A stretch of DNA of 64,000 nt, from the NCBI RefSeq assembly GCF_963576545.1, contig NC_083651.1:14819124-14883123 (forward strand), written 5' to 3'. Positions 51,101-62,000 of the stretch are shown here, piece after piece. Position 1 is the stretch's first letter. Every line of letters starts with the position of its first letter. Below the pieces are notes generated by a model. It was given only the letters and a program-made list of their open reading frames with translations. It searched no databases and was not told the DNA's origin. A program made the position numbers and the translations under genes. The DNA comes from Limanda limanda. Taxonomy: Eukaryota; Chordata; Actinopteri; Pleuronectiformes; Pleuronectidae.

Positions 51101-52888
51101 GGTTTTGACGTCACACGGGAACAGCGGTGACATCCACCTAGGTTCTAACGAAGAAGGCTTGACATCATAATGGCAACACACCCAGAGGAGCAGCAACGGC
51201 ATCCAACCCGTGACAGTCTGCAGAAAAACATTTGTAAGATGAGGAAACTAATAATGCAGTCTGACATACAGGTTTTTGTTAGGAAAAGTATCGATGCTGC
51301 CTTCATCCCTCTTGTTAATGCTCGACGTTAAGAGTTGTTTAATTTTATTATTGTGCTTTCAATATGAGTTATATGGATACAAATCCACAATCCTCACTGT
51401 TTTTTAAAATAAGGGTTGGGCAATAGAACAATATCAATTTTTTTGGGCAATTCCAATGATAATGTTCTTCCATATCAATATAACCAAAGTTCAACATATA
51501 TCAATATAATGCGTATGCATTGTGAAAACACAGTGACCAGGTATAACACATTATTCGATCCATTTCAGATTTAATAAACATTTTGCTGTTTATCAAATAA
51601 GAGTTCAAAATCACTGCTTACACTCAAAAGGAGCAAAAAAATTGTCTTTGAAATAAAATCTTTTAAACTATTGTGATCAGCCCCAGGGAAAATGTTTTCC
51701 AAAGTTAATTTGGGGCTTTGGCAGACTTCCATATCTGTATATCTATATGGATTTTGTCCAGTCTGAACAGTTTGCATAGGATAATTTATTACAGCAAGCA
51801 AAACCAGTTTCAGTGTTCACATAAATATTGTAAATGTACACTTTCATTTGTGAACAGGGTTAGGATTACCTCAATTTCAGAATGCCACTTCTAACCAGCA
51901 GGTGGCAGCTGCTCCACTGGAGGATCTGCTCTAGACTTTTTGTCAGAATTATAATCTACATTGATCTCTTACAGGTAGACTAAATTCATGTTTGCTGGAC
52001 AATGGACATTGTGTTGAGAGGCCACATGTGACATTTGTGAGATGACTGTAAATGCTAAGATACTGCAACAGTAGCACATATCATGCAGTCTGTGAACTTA
52101 CTCAATAATGTCAAACGCACAATAATCTTTATCTACAAATATTAGCCAACATAATATGTCACAACTAAACACTGAGTGCACTGAGCTGAACAATTTCATT
52201 CTTTTTATTTGTAAGTAAATAGATTTGGAATATTTTCCTACACAAGATAAAAGAACGTAGTCTCACTTAACTTCTGGTTTCCCCTTTATGTTTCCTGGAA
52301 GTAGCTGTAATGTTGGTAACACTAATCTGTTTTACACCATTGAACACAAATATAATTAAGTGTATTCTTAAAATGTTCTATATATTATTAGATATGTTTG
52401 TCCAAGTTTCAGCTAGATACATTTGGCATCTTTTTAAACTTTTGGATCTACACCAGAATTTAAAATGAAATTGTAAAATGTTTGACTGGGCAACATGCGT
52501 TTTTAAACACTAGTCTGATAGAGTAGCATAGAGAGGTTAACTGTTTCTGTCTAAAGATCACTGGTAAAAGAATAAACATGACATGCTATATTTTTTCTTC
52601 CCACACTATTTTGAGGGAACTTTTATTTGTTGTATTTACTGTACAAAACATGTCAAAAAAATGTAAAAGGAATCAAATGAACAGCCAAATAGATTCATGC
52701 AAATAATAGACCAATTATTATCAAGTCTTCTTAAGCTCTCAGCACACAGTCATAGAAGCACAAAATCATTAAAGATAACGTCAGAGAAACATTCATTTTA
52801 AAGTAACAAGTAACTCTGTAACACCAGCTGAATATCAGTCTTAGATCATTGCTTCAAAAGTACAGCTTGTGTTAATAAAACTCACCAT
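48152..52888 (-). CDS. tlr8: Toll-like receptor 8
   Basis: Endosomal sensor of single-stranded RNA degradation products, signalling through MyD88. The main exon is 48152-51217 (acceptor 'gtttttctgcag'). Its frame is open upstream of the Met at 51202, and joining exon 52886-52888 (ATG, then a GTGAGT donor) gives MTVTGWMPLLLLWVCC, a signal peptide; total 1022 aa. A first coding exon holding only the Met codon is the known layout for this subfamily. The ectodomain has about 25 leucine-rich repeats with the subfamily motif GNCPRCQNAPFPCFPC, a Z-loop-like insertion (about 30 residues, ending YLIKKEC), and a cysteine-rich C-terminal cap. A membrane segment at about 812-835 is followed by a TIR domain from about 859 (YDVFVTYDNRDP, LCLEERDWVPGVPVLDN with the BB-loop Pro, FWQNL). 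The call as TLR8 rests on position next to tmsb4x and divergence from TLR7. Confidence 0.94.
51218..52885 (-). other. tlr8: tlr8 intron 1
   Basis: GT-AG intron of 1668 bp between the Met-only exon and the main exon, AT-rich and without other genes. It includes 'aaccagcaggtggcagctgctccactgg' (about 51894), CTCF-like in its 'cagcaggtggcag' core, at 51898-51910. Confidence 0.6.
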
Positions 52889-53309
52889 CGTGCATGTATC
52901 GTATTGATCCCTCACAATCCTCACACAGCAACCATGAAACAGGCAAAGTGTCTGCACTTTGGAACCTTTCACGTGAAAATCAAAATGAAGTAACTGTAAA
53001 AACAGTGCCTGTCATGTGCTTTGTCAAGCCACCACAGAGCAAAATATCCACTTAAATCTTAGTCTTTCTTCATTTTTAATATACAACTGACACAACAACA
53101 AGAAAAAAACCCTGTTGCTAAAGTAAAACAAAAGCAATAAGAAGAAAGATACTCAGACAGAAGTAACATTTGAAATGGGGAAGTGCGTCTGTTTCATTTC
53201 CCTGTCTCGTGATCTGCTGTCAGTTTCATTGGTGGGATTTTCACACGTTGTAGTTCATACACAGAAGTACACATACAAATTATTGAAGTATTATGGTGTA
53301 TTCTGGTAT
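52889..53309 (-). promoter_or_regulatory. tlr7 3'UTR overlapping the tlr8 promoter area
   Basis: Only 421 bp separate the tlr7 stop from the tlr8 first coding exon. The tlr7 3'UTR and the tlr8 promoter must share this stretch, unless tlr8 starts further upstream or the first tlr7 signal (ATTAAA, 53075-53080) is used. No TATA box is evident. Confidence 0.45.
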
Positions 53310-56300
53310 CTACAGTGTCTCTTTAAAAAGGTTGCTGTATTGTTTGTGACTTTCAGTTGCTAATACACTTCTCAGGCTGAACCAGAAGTACGGCTGGGCC
53401 TGAGGGTTGGTTGGCCACTCCAGCACAGAGCCCTTGTACAGTCTCTTCCGTAGCCTCAGGTACTTTGAATTGCAGGGTACTTTCTGCAGGAAGATCAGTA
53501 CGATGACGTCGTCTTTTTCATCCATCAGCCTTTGGTTGGCCATGTAGAAAGCCGTCTTGAAGTTGCCGCTTTTGATGTATTTGTCAGTGAGAATAAACAC
53601 GGTCCTTTTGCTCCTGTGGATGCTCTGGGAGAGGTTGTCGATCAGGGGGCATCCCGGCAGCCAGTCCCGTTCCTCCAAACACAGTGAAAAGTGATGGTCT
53701 CCGCTGTCCTCCAGATGGACGCACATTTCCCTCATCACCCACTCCGACACGGCGGGATCCTCCTTATCGTACATGACGAAGGCATCATAGACGGAGCTCT
53801 GGGAGTACAGACGGCCATAGCCTTTGACCTTGGCCCTGCAGAAATGGTATACGTACCAGATGTCCCACAGGAAGAGATGGCTAGCAATGGACAGGGTGAG
53901 GAAGCTGAGGACGAGGGAAGTCATGAGGGTGTAGAGAATGATCGACAGGCTGTTGTGCTGGCAGGCCACCAGGTCCAGTGAGATTACTGAGTGACCAGTT
54001 TGCGTCTCTGGTGCGGCACAGGTCACGTCTGTGGCAAGTCGGGGGATGGTCACCGTGGTCCTGTTGAGCCATGTTACAAACCAAGACACGTTGCAAGTGC
54101 ATACAAATCTATTGTCATGCAGAAGCAGCATGTCCATCCAGTTAACAACATCGTCTGGAAAGCTCGACGTTTCAATGTGCTGTATGAGATTGGAACTGAG
54201 ATCCAGATATTTCAAGTTGTAAGCGTCTTTGAGGAAATCTGGCGCGATTTTAACAATTAGGTTTTTATGTAAAATGAGTTTCTTGAGATATTTGGTGCAC
54301 TGAGACAGCACTGGAACATGCTCTAAGCTGTTTCCACTCAGATCTAAGACTTTTAAAGAATGTAGAAGTTGCAGTTTATTCCAGGCAAAGGATTTTAATT
54401 TGTTGTCTTTGATGTAGAGCTCAGAAAGCTTGTCTGGTAGACTGCTGTACACTGCGTCTGGAATGAAATTGAGGTTGTTACTAGAGATGTCGAGGACAGT
54501 CAGGTTGAGTAATTTCTTGAAAAAATGAACGTATCTTGTGTCCCCATCCCTCCACAACATATCTAGCCGGTTATCTATGAACTCTAACCTCTCAAGAGAC
54601 TGGCTCTCCAGCTCTCTGTTTGTAGAAGTAGAGATCTTATTGTGATTCATCAGCAATGTTTTGAGATTCTTTAAGTGTTTAGTGAAATTAAGCATGTGAG
54701 TCAAGCCCTCGGATTCAAAATAATGGTTGTTGTAACTTAAATCCAGGATGACCAGACTTTTTAGCTCTCTGAATGCGGTGGAGTAGAGCAGGTCCAGGCG
54801 ATTCAGTGAGAAGTCCAGATATTGTAAATTAGTCAGATGGGTGAATTCAGAGCCATTCAGACTTTGGCTCATCGCATTTCCAGACAGATTGAGGCACCTC
54901 AGCTCTTCGAGGTTTAAAAATTTGGAATGCAAGAAGAAAATGTTGTTTCTACTCACATCCAGGGTTTTGCCAAACTGACTACATTCTTTTTTGACAAAGT
55001 ATGTAACAACTCCGAGTTCTTTGTCTTTGTGTTTGCAGCTGCGTGCATATTCGTCATATCTGAAGTAATGAATCTCTCTCACTTCCTTACTCTGATACTG
55101 AGCTGCCATGGGAGACCAGTGCCAGGGCTCTCCTCCAGCGAATCCAACAGCATCTTGCCCATCAGAGGGCATAGATATTTTGTTGTCAGACAAGTTTATT
55201 ACTTTAAAGCTTTTTAACTCCATCAGAATGCTGAAGTTTGTAATTTTTATGAAGTTTTCACCAAAATCTACAACCTCAAGGTTTGCCAGATCTTTTAAAG
55301 GAGCAATACTCTCTGCTTTTAGCTGACGAAACACAAAAGCCTTTAGTCGGAGAATCTTGAGGGATTTGAGGGAGGAGAAACTGCCACTCAGTCTCAGTGT
55401 CTCAGGATAGCGCTGAAACTCATAATTAAACGAAAGGTCCAGTTCTTCCAGACTTCCCAGAGATTTGGGGAAATGTGAGACTCCTATCTCTCTTGCTAAA
55501 AAGTTTGACGAGAGGTCAAGCACTCTCAGTTCTGTTGTGGTGGCAAACCACTCGGCTGGCACATGGTACAGAGAGTTGCTGTGCAAGCGGAGCGTCTTAA
55601 GTTTGGTTAACATTTTAAAGGCAGTTTTGCTGATTTGTAGCGGTGAATTATTTGGGCACGGTTGACAAGGGAAGGGGGCATTGTAACATCGAGGACAGTT
55701 TCCACTAATATCTAGAATCTCAAGATTTTTTAAGTTTTGGAAATCCTCACCAGTGACTTTTTGAATATTATTGTTGTAAAGATACAACTCCTTCAGACTT
55801 GTGGGTAGATCATAAGGAATGTCAGATAAATTGTTTGATTTAAGGGACAACAATGTTAAGTTGTGAAGCTGGGAAAACGTACCGTTCTCTATCTCGTAGG
55901 ACACGTTGCAGGGGTTACGATAATAGCAGTTCTGACCAAGGTAGAGCATCTGAATGTTCCCGAGGTCAGAGAAGTTCGCTTTGGAAATATAATAAATGTG
56001 ATTCACTTCCAGACTCAAGAGGATCAGATTTGGCGGCAGACCTTTAGGTATACTGAAGAGCTGATTGCCATCTAGATACAATGCACGCAGGCTCCTGATG
56101 CTGGTGAAGGTGTTGTCATCTATCGTCACACTCTTGGTACACACTCTGTCTTTGGGGCCAATTTTGATGGGCACGCAGTTGCACCTCATGTCGATTTCAG
56201 TCAGGTTCACCAGACCGTGGAAGGAGGTGGAGTTTAATTCTGGAATGTGGTTGATGGTGAGCGTCAGATTGGTGGTTTCCCTGGGGATGCCAAGGGGGAT

Positions 56301-56722
56301 ATCCGTCAGGCCCCTCTCGGTGCAGTCCACTGTTACCACGCTGCCGTTGTTGGCCTCGCTTACATCACAGGGCAGTGTTTTTGGGTAGGAGACGTTGGCT
56401 GTTGATGCACAGAGACAACACCACAGGGCCGGCAGTGCCAAACACATCTGTGCAAAAACAGAGGAAGTTCTCTGAGAAATGTTTGCAGGTAGGAAGTTAC
56501 ATTTAGTTATAAAACACACTCACATTTCACATACCAAGCATTCAGCAGGACATTCAGTATTGTTTATAAGTAATGAAAGTGACAGCAAGGAATATACAGC
56601 ATATTTAACTTCATAATACAGCCAGGAATTAGTATTCATCTTATTCTTCTTCTTCTTCTATATTCTAAGAAGCATGTTGTATATATTAACAAAGATCAAA
56701 CACTTACCAGGTGGGAGAGCAT
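53310..56722 (-). CDS. tlr7: Toll-like receptor 7
   Basis: Endosomal receptor for guanosine and U-rich single-stranded RNA, signalling through MyD88. Exon 56708-56722 encodes MLSHL and ends at a GTAAGT donor; exon 53310-56447 (acceptor 'gtttttgcacag') continues MCLALPALWCCLCAST, a signal peptide. Total 1050 aa (human 1049). Family hallmarks: KTLPCDV after the signal, CNCVPIKIG, the GNCPRCYNAPFPCQPCPNNS insertion, a long Z-loop (about 60 residues containing HYFRYDEYARSC), about 26 leucine-rich repeats, a membrane segment at about 840-866, and a TIR domain from about 891 (YDAFVMYDKEDPAVSEWV, LCLEERDWLPGCPLIDN, FW) ending NLFKETL, close to the human FKETV end. The layout is tandem and same-strand with tlr8, whose first exon lies 421 bp beyond the tlr7 stop. 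ATTAAA on minus (53075-53080) could end the transcript. Confidence 0.97.
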
Positions 56723-59095
56723 TGTTCATGTGAGAGAATAAAAAGAGATATCCTGCTTTGAGCCCTGTTGTCAAGTTGGGCACTGAAAGAAATGTAGCAT
56801 TGGTTACTATGTGATGAAAGTAGCAGGTGTCTGGATTCCACCAATGTGAATATAATTATGCAGCATCACTTCCCCTTTTCAATAAAACACGAGTGCTTTT
56901 TGATTTCCATCAAGATGTTGCCTTGGTAATAAGAGGATAAAGTTGTCTCTTGCTCCTATGGTACATTATTATAGCTGCACATCTAGGAGAGTTGCAGGTT
57001 ACTCAGCGGGTCCATGCATGGGTCGCCGTCACCAGTGGAAAGAGCTATTTCATTTCTGATAGGCCTGCAGGGGAAGGTCTATCCAAGCCTTACTTTAGGT
57101 TCACCATCTTACATGGTGAACTTGCTATTCAGGCCCTTCTTCTGTAACCAATGTTTGCTGTGGGTTGTAGATTTCATGATCTGGCCTGATTGTATATATG
57201 TATTTCAATATTTACTTGACTGAGTAAATCCATGTGCCGATCAGTATCTTGCATAGAAACGATGACAAAGATAATCAGCTTAATTTCTTCAAAAACTCTA
57301 CTCCACGACTTCTGGCAAGACCAAAAGGAGATTGTACAACACGCACTGTAAAAGTATCAACACTAGTTACCAGTTATTTAATTGGACATGGACTTTCACC
57401 AGGCTACTGATCAGAAATGCTTGCGGTTTATCAACAGACAGGCCCCTCAGATCCTTGGGTTCTCCCCTTTTAGCTTTTCCACAAAGCAGAACCAAAACCT
57501 TTGGTGATGCTAATTTCAGCTATTATGTTCTGCGTCACTGGAACAACCCCTAAGAGGCTTTTTCATTCTTACTTTTATATAGGGTTTATGTATTTTTGTG
57601 TTTTATTAATTACACATAATTTTCATAATAATTATTTATCTCATTCTATTTCTTCTGACTAAAATGTTTGTGTTGATTATGTATATTTTATTGTAGTAAT
57701 TCTTCTCAAAATCGGACTGCTTTTGTCTCATTGATAATTATTTTCTAACATCCTATGTTTTGTCAATCCCCTGTAAAGCACGTTGTTCATATGAAAGTGG
57801 TTAATCAGCAGGAGCTGCCTGGTTTTAGGCTTTTCAATATCAATCTGTCACGTCTGAAACCTCTCGACAACTGTTGAATGGCTTGAAATTGGATGTGGTG
57901 TAGACAGTTATGATCCCCAGACGATGAATTCTAATGACTATGATGATCATTCGGTTTTTCCTCTGGTGTCAATTAGTCCAATATATTGGTTATATATAAT
58001 AGCTGCAAAACTAATAACATTCCCGTCGGCCTCAGCTGGACTTTGTGTTTCATAGCAATCAGCAAATGTTAGCGTGCTGACCTTAGCATTAAGCTCAAAG
58101 CAATGCTGTACCTCATTACAGCCTCACAGAGTCGACTCCTGCTTTTCAGATGCACACACGTCGTGCAGCATATGCTTGTCTTCTCTCACATATAACACAG
58201 TGCGACCACTGTCTCTAGCCCTGACAGTGAAATGGGCAATCATCATTATTAATGCAAAAAGCATTGCCACCACTCAGTCTGGAGAAAATGGTAAAACAAT
58301 AAATTATTCAACATAAGTTATATAACTAAACATGGGTTTAGCAACTTTTCTGTATGAATAATGCAATTTAAAAACAAACGTGTACACTTCAGAAAAGTAA
58401 ATCTGTCAGCTTGTGTTATTCTGGTTCAATGGTTCAGTGATCAACTGAAATAAAAATTAAGGAAGGAATTTTTACGCACCACTGAACAAAAGAGGAAATT
58501 AAATTTGCCTTTGTGTCAGAGTTTACTAGTGAACAGAACTACACACAAGAATGGGGTCAAACACAAATAGACCAAAAAACATTCGAAATAAAGTTTAAAT
58601 TTCTTTAATGATGTTGACAAAAAAGTAACAGGAAAGTACTAAGTGTCCACTTGTAAAGTATTCATTAAATTGAGGTGAATCCAGCAAATTAAAAAAGTCA
58701 TATGAATTACTTTTAATCTCATCACGTCTTGTTCTGTGCAATGATTTGTCTACAGCTGTATAGTCAATGCATTTTCCAACATATATTTTGAGAATTTATA
58801 AACAAGGTTCTAACAAGGTTGTAATATTCTACATGTCACCAATAAATCATTAAAATAATCCCTATTATGTAATATTATATACTCTTGTTGAGGGTTGTAT
58901 TCTTCTTCATATAGGCCTTCATATAATCTATTTAAAACGTAAATGATTCATATAATTTAATTTGTACTTTACATAATAAAATATTGTATAGACAAGGCAA
59001 GATTTCTTTCTTCACAGCAGTTCACATTGGTCGTTCAACCCATGTCTCTTCATGTATGGCTTTAAAATCAATATTCAAGACAAAATAACAACAGT
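56723..59095. other. Intergenic region between tlr7 and frmpd4
   Basis: The left part is the tlr7 promoter and 5'UTR. The rest is AT-rich with a LINE relic at 57395-57555. No PRPS2 coding sequence is visible, although that gene lies here in human. The frmpd4 3'UTR occupies the right part; an AATAAA overlaps the frmpd4 long-form stop at 59095-59100. Confidence 0.55.
57395..57555 (+). mobile_element. LINE ORF2 C-terminal relic
   Basis: Plus-strand translation about 57431-57553 reads RPLRSLGSPLLAFPQSRTKT then FGDANFSYYVLRHWNNP and stop. This resembles the tail of non-LTR retrotransposon ORF2 proteins, where a block like LRS...LLVVPR.R.KT.G..AF....P.LWN.LP is common. It is short, isolated and at the 3' end, as expected for a 5'-truncated insertion. 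The clade is not assigned. Confidence 0.6.
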
Positions 59096-62000
59096 TTATT
59101 TGTTGAGCTGGGTATTCAGTGAGTGAATTAGTGCGTTTATAATAGCAGACATGGTGGCAGAGTGATGTGTCAATGCATTCACACTCTGGTCACTGGGAGA
59201 GCCTCCTGACGCCGCCTCGGCCGCTCTCAGCAGATGCACATAGTTCATGACGACCTCTTCCACCTTGGCCACCACCTCGCGCCGCTCTCTCTTGGTGCTC
59301 ATGCCTTCCACTAGTGACATGCAGGCTTGTGTCAGGCAGCAGAGTGTGTGGAAGCTGTGTGTCAGAGTGAGCAGCAGCTCTTCTGGGCTGCCGTACTCCA
59401 CGGCCATCTGGCGGCAGGCGCCGCCCAGCACAGTGGCCTGCACGGTGAGCAGCTGGGAGAAGGTCTCCATGTCGGCCTTGTTGACTTCGGGCTTCTCGCC
59501 TCGGGACAAGTGGCCCACACCGGACCGCAACACACTGATCATGTCTAAGGCATCCTTTCGTGCAAGGGCGAAGCCTGTGTGAAGGCTGTAGGTTTTCCCC
59601 TTCATTGAATTTACGCGAGCTAACCTTGCTTTAAGGCTCATGTCATTCGCAGCAGCAGCCTTATCACTCTTCTCAGCTTTACGGTCTGCTTTCCGCTTAG
59701 AGTTTCCCGGGCGGATGAAAGAAACTGAGCTGGCAGAACACGGAGCATCTGAGGGCGTCTTTCTCCCTTCGTTATCACTATCTGTCTTTCTCCTGAGGAA
59801 GCAGTGACTGAACGGCCCACGGCACCTCCAGGAACCAGCGTCCAGCCTCTGCGCTGTTGACTCTGGCTGCAGCACTGGGGAGGCTCCTCTTTGCAGCCCC
59901 CTACCAGATGGATTAGAGGTGGCGATTGAGCCCTGGGACAAGCTCTTGGGCAAGGTTTTGGCAGCGAATATCCTTTGCACTTTTTGGGCATCTTGAGACT
60001 GGAAATTCTGACCACCACTTTTCCCTGTGAGTGTGGCTTTGGTCTTCTCTATCAGTGCTTCCAGGCCCCTAGAACCTGGCATCAGGGTGCTCCAGCTCCT
60101 CCTCAGCATCCGAACCCTGCGTGGCTTCCTGAGGCTGCCGGCTTTGGGCTCACACGAAGATCCGCCTGAGGGGGAAGCCAGGGCGTACGAGTCGGGTTCG
60201 GGGCTGGCCCGTGTAAGCTGGCTGGGCTCTGTGCTACTTTGTAATGATGATGGTGACATGGTGTTGGCGGTGGTTCTGGTCTCATTACAGAGAGCTAAAG
60301 ATGACTCTTCTCCAGCCTTCTTCAGCTGTGTGCAAGCTACACTAGGGGTAGGAGAAAAAAAAGAGAACTGTGAAGCATCTCCCTGACAGCACATCTTCAT
60401 CTGTAATAAAAGGATTTTAAAATAATGAATTGGCTTTTCTCCAAACTGAGTTCACATACATTGACATTAATGCAAATAATCTGACAATTTGGGAACTACT
60501 CCTGGTGTTAATGAGAAGATTGATTCCACTCTAACATCTGTTCAGTCAGCATGACGTTGAATTAGCGGGTTAGCTAGTCTCAAGGTAGTTAAATCTGTAC
60601 CTCTAATGTCACAAATCAACATGTTGTATCTCATTTGCTGAATCAAAGTATCACAATTAAAAGTTGTGGATTTACAGAGGATTATCCACTGGACTAATAC
60701 TTGGATGAATGTCTTACAGTCTCCATTGGTTTCCTGTCGTCCTAACAGTTGAGAAAATACAACAGGAAGTCACTGTAGGCTACATGTACAATACAGTCCT
60801 TCACATGATGACCAGCTGCTGGCTATATCTTCATATGTCATGGACAGATATCATAGTGGTTTCAGTCTTCTCATCTAATTCAGTTTTCTGCAAAATTTCC
60901 ACAAAACACACTTTTTGTCTATAGGGACTATTACTCCAATGAAAACTGCTTACAGTGAAGTGTGCAGACCACATGTAATAATTCCACTCACTTCTATTTA
61001 GCAAGGTTAAGGTAGAAATCCTCAGGGAAAAATATACCGAAATCTGGACCAGTATCCTATAAACTATCCTTATGGCTACATGCTACTAGACATAAGGGAA
61101 ATAAATAAATTTGACCTTTTACAACTTAATCCCTTGAGATTTGCACCTGCCCTTATTTGCCTGCAATGACCTACTTTCTTAAATGTCCCTTTTGTTGCTC
61201 TCATGCACTACCACCAATTTAAAAAAAGAAGGAGCACCCTCCTGTATAGTTTTACCTGTGGTTTCTTTAATCTTCGGCAACCTGTGACTTCCATCCCGTG
61301 CGATCGTGAATCCAGGCTCAGCACTGGTCGCCGCGTGGATCTTCCTCAGCAGGGTGGGGTCCATGGGATGACCCGCCTTCCCCTGGCCTGGAGGCCCGTG
61401 AGCTTTCTCCTCAGCGGCTACATAACTCATCCCCTTGAGCGATGACTCCGACAGTACGTGCATATTGTCTGTGGCACAAAGGGGAGAATCCATCGGCGTG
61501 GCACAGCTGCTGCTGCCTGTGCTGCACCCGGCATCTATAGAGGAACACTGTGAGCTTTGGAGGGAATGGACGCCCTCGCTCTGTATCGACGACATTCGCT
61601 TGCTCATGTGGTACTCATATAACCGCGCTGCTTCTTGCTCTGAGGCTGGAATCTTAAATTTCTGCTGCTCTACATCCTGTGAGGTGGCGTTTCCCTCTGC
61701 AGAGATGGGACCTCTGGATGGAGAGCGGATATGGGTATTTACCTTTTGGCTTTTTTCCTCCGAGTCCTGTTTCTCTCCCTTTACTGTCAACCTGTCTACG
61801 AGGGAAGCCTGCGAGTCACTCACACATTCTGGAGACATTTCATGCCTGTCTTTAAAGTGTGTTCGCCCCAGATCAAGTTGATTCATGTAATAGGAGTCCC
61901 TCACAGTGAAAGCGTTATACTTCCCAACAAGATGAGTGGGCTCCTCTTTGGCTGAGTGCACCCTATCAGGGGATTCACAGGCTTCCCCTTCCACCCTGCT

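Noticed and set aside
56448..56519. Upstream extension of the tlr7 main exon (24 codons from 56519)
   Set aside because: A strong acceptor ends at 56448 and the preceding bases are its pyrimidine tract; joining exon 56708-56722 gives a proper start in frame.
61179..61255. Read-through of frmpd4 past KIKETT to a stop at 61179
   Set aside because: A usable donor sits at the end of KIKETT and the downstream acceptor reconstitutes the known ETTV end; read-through is possible only as a minor retained-intron form.
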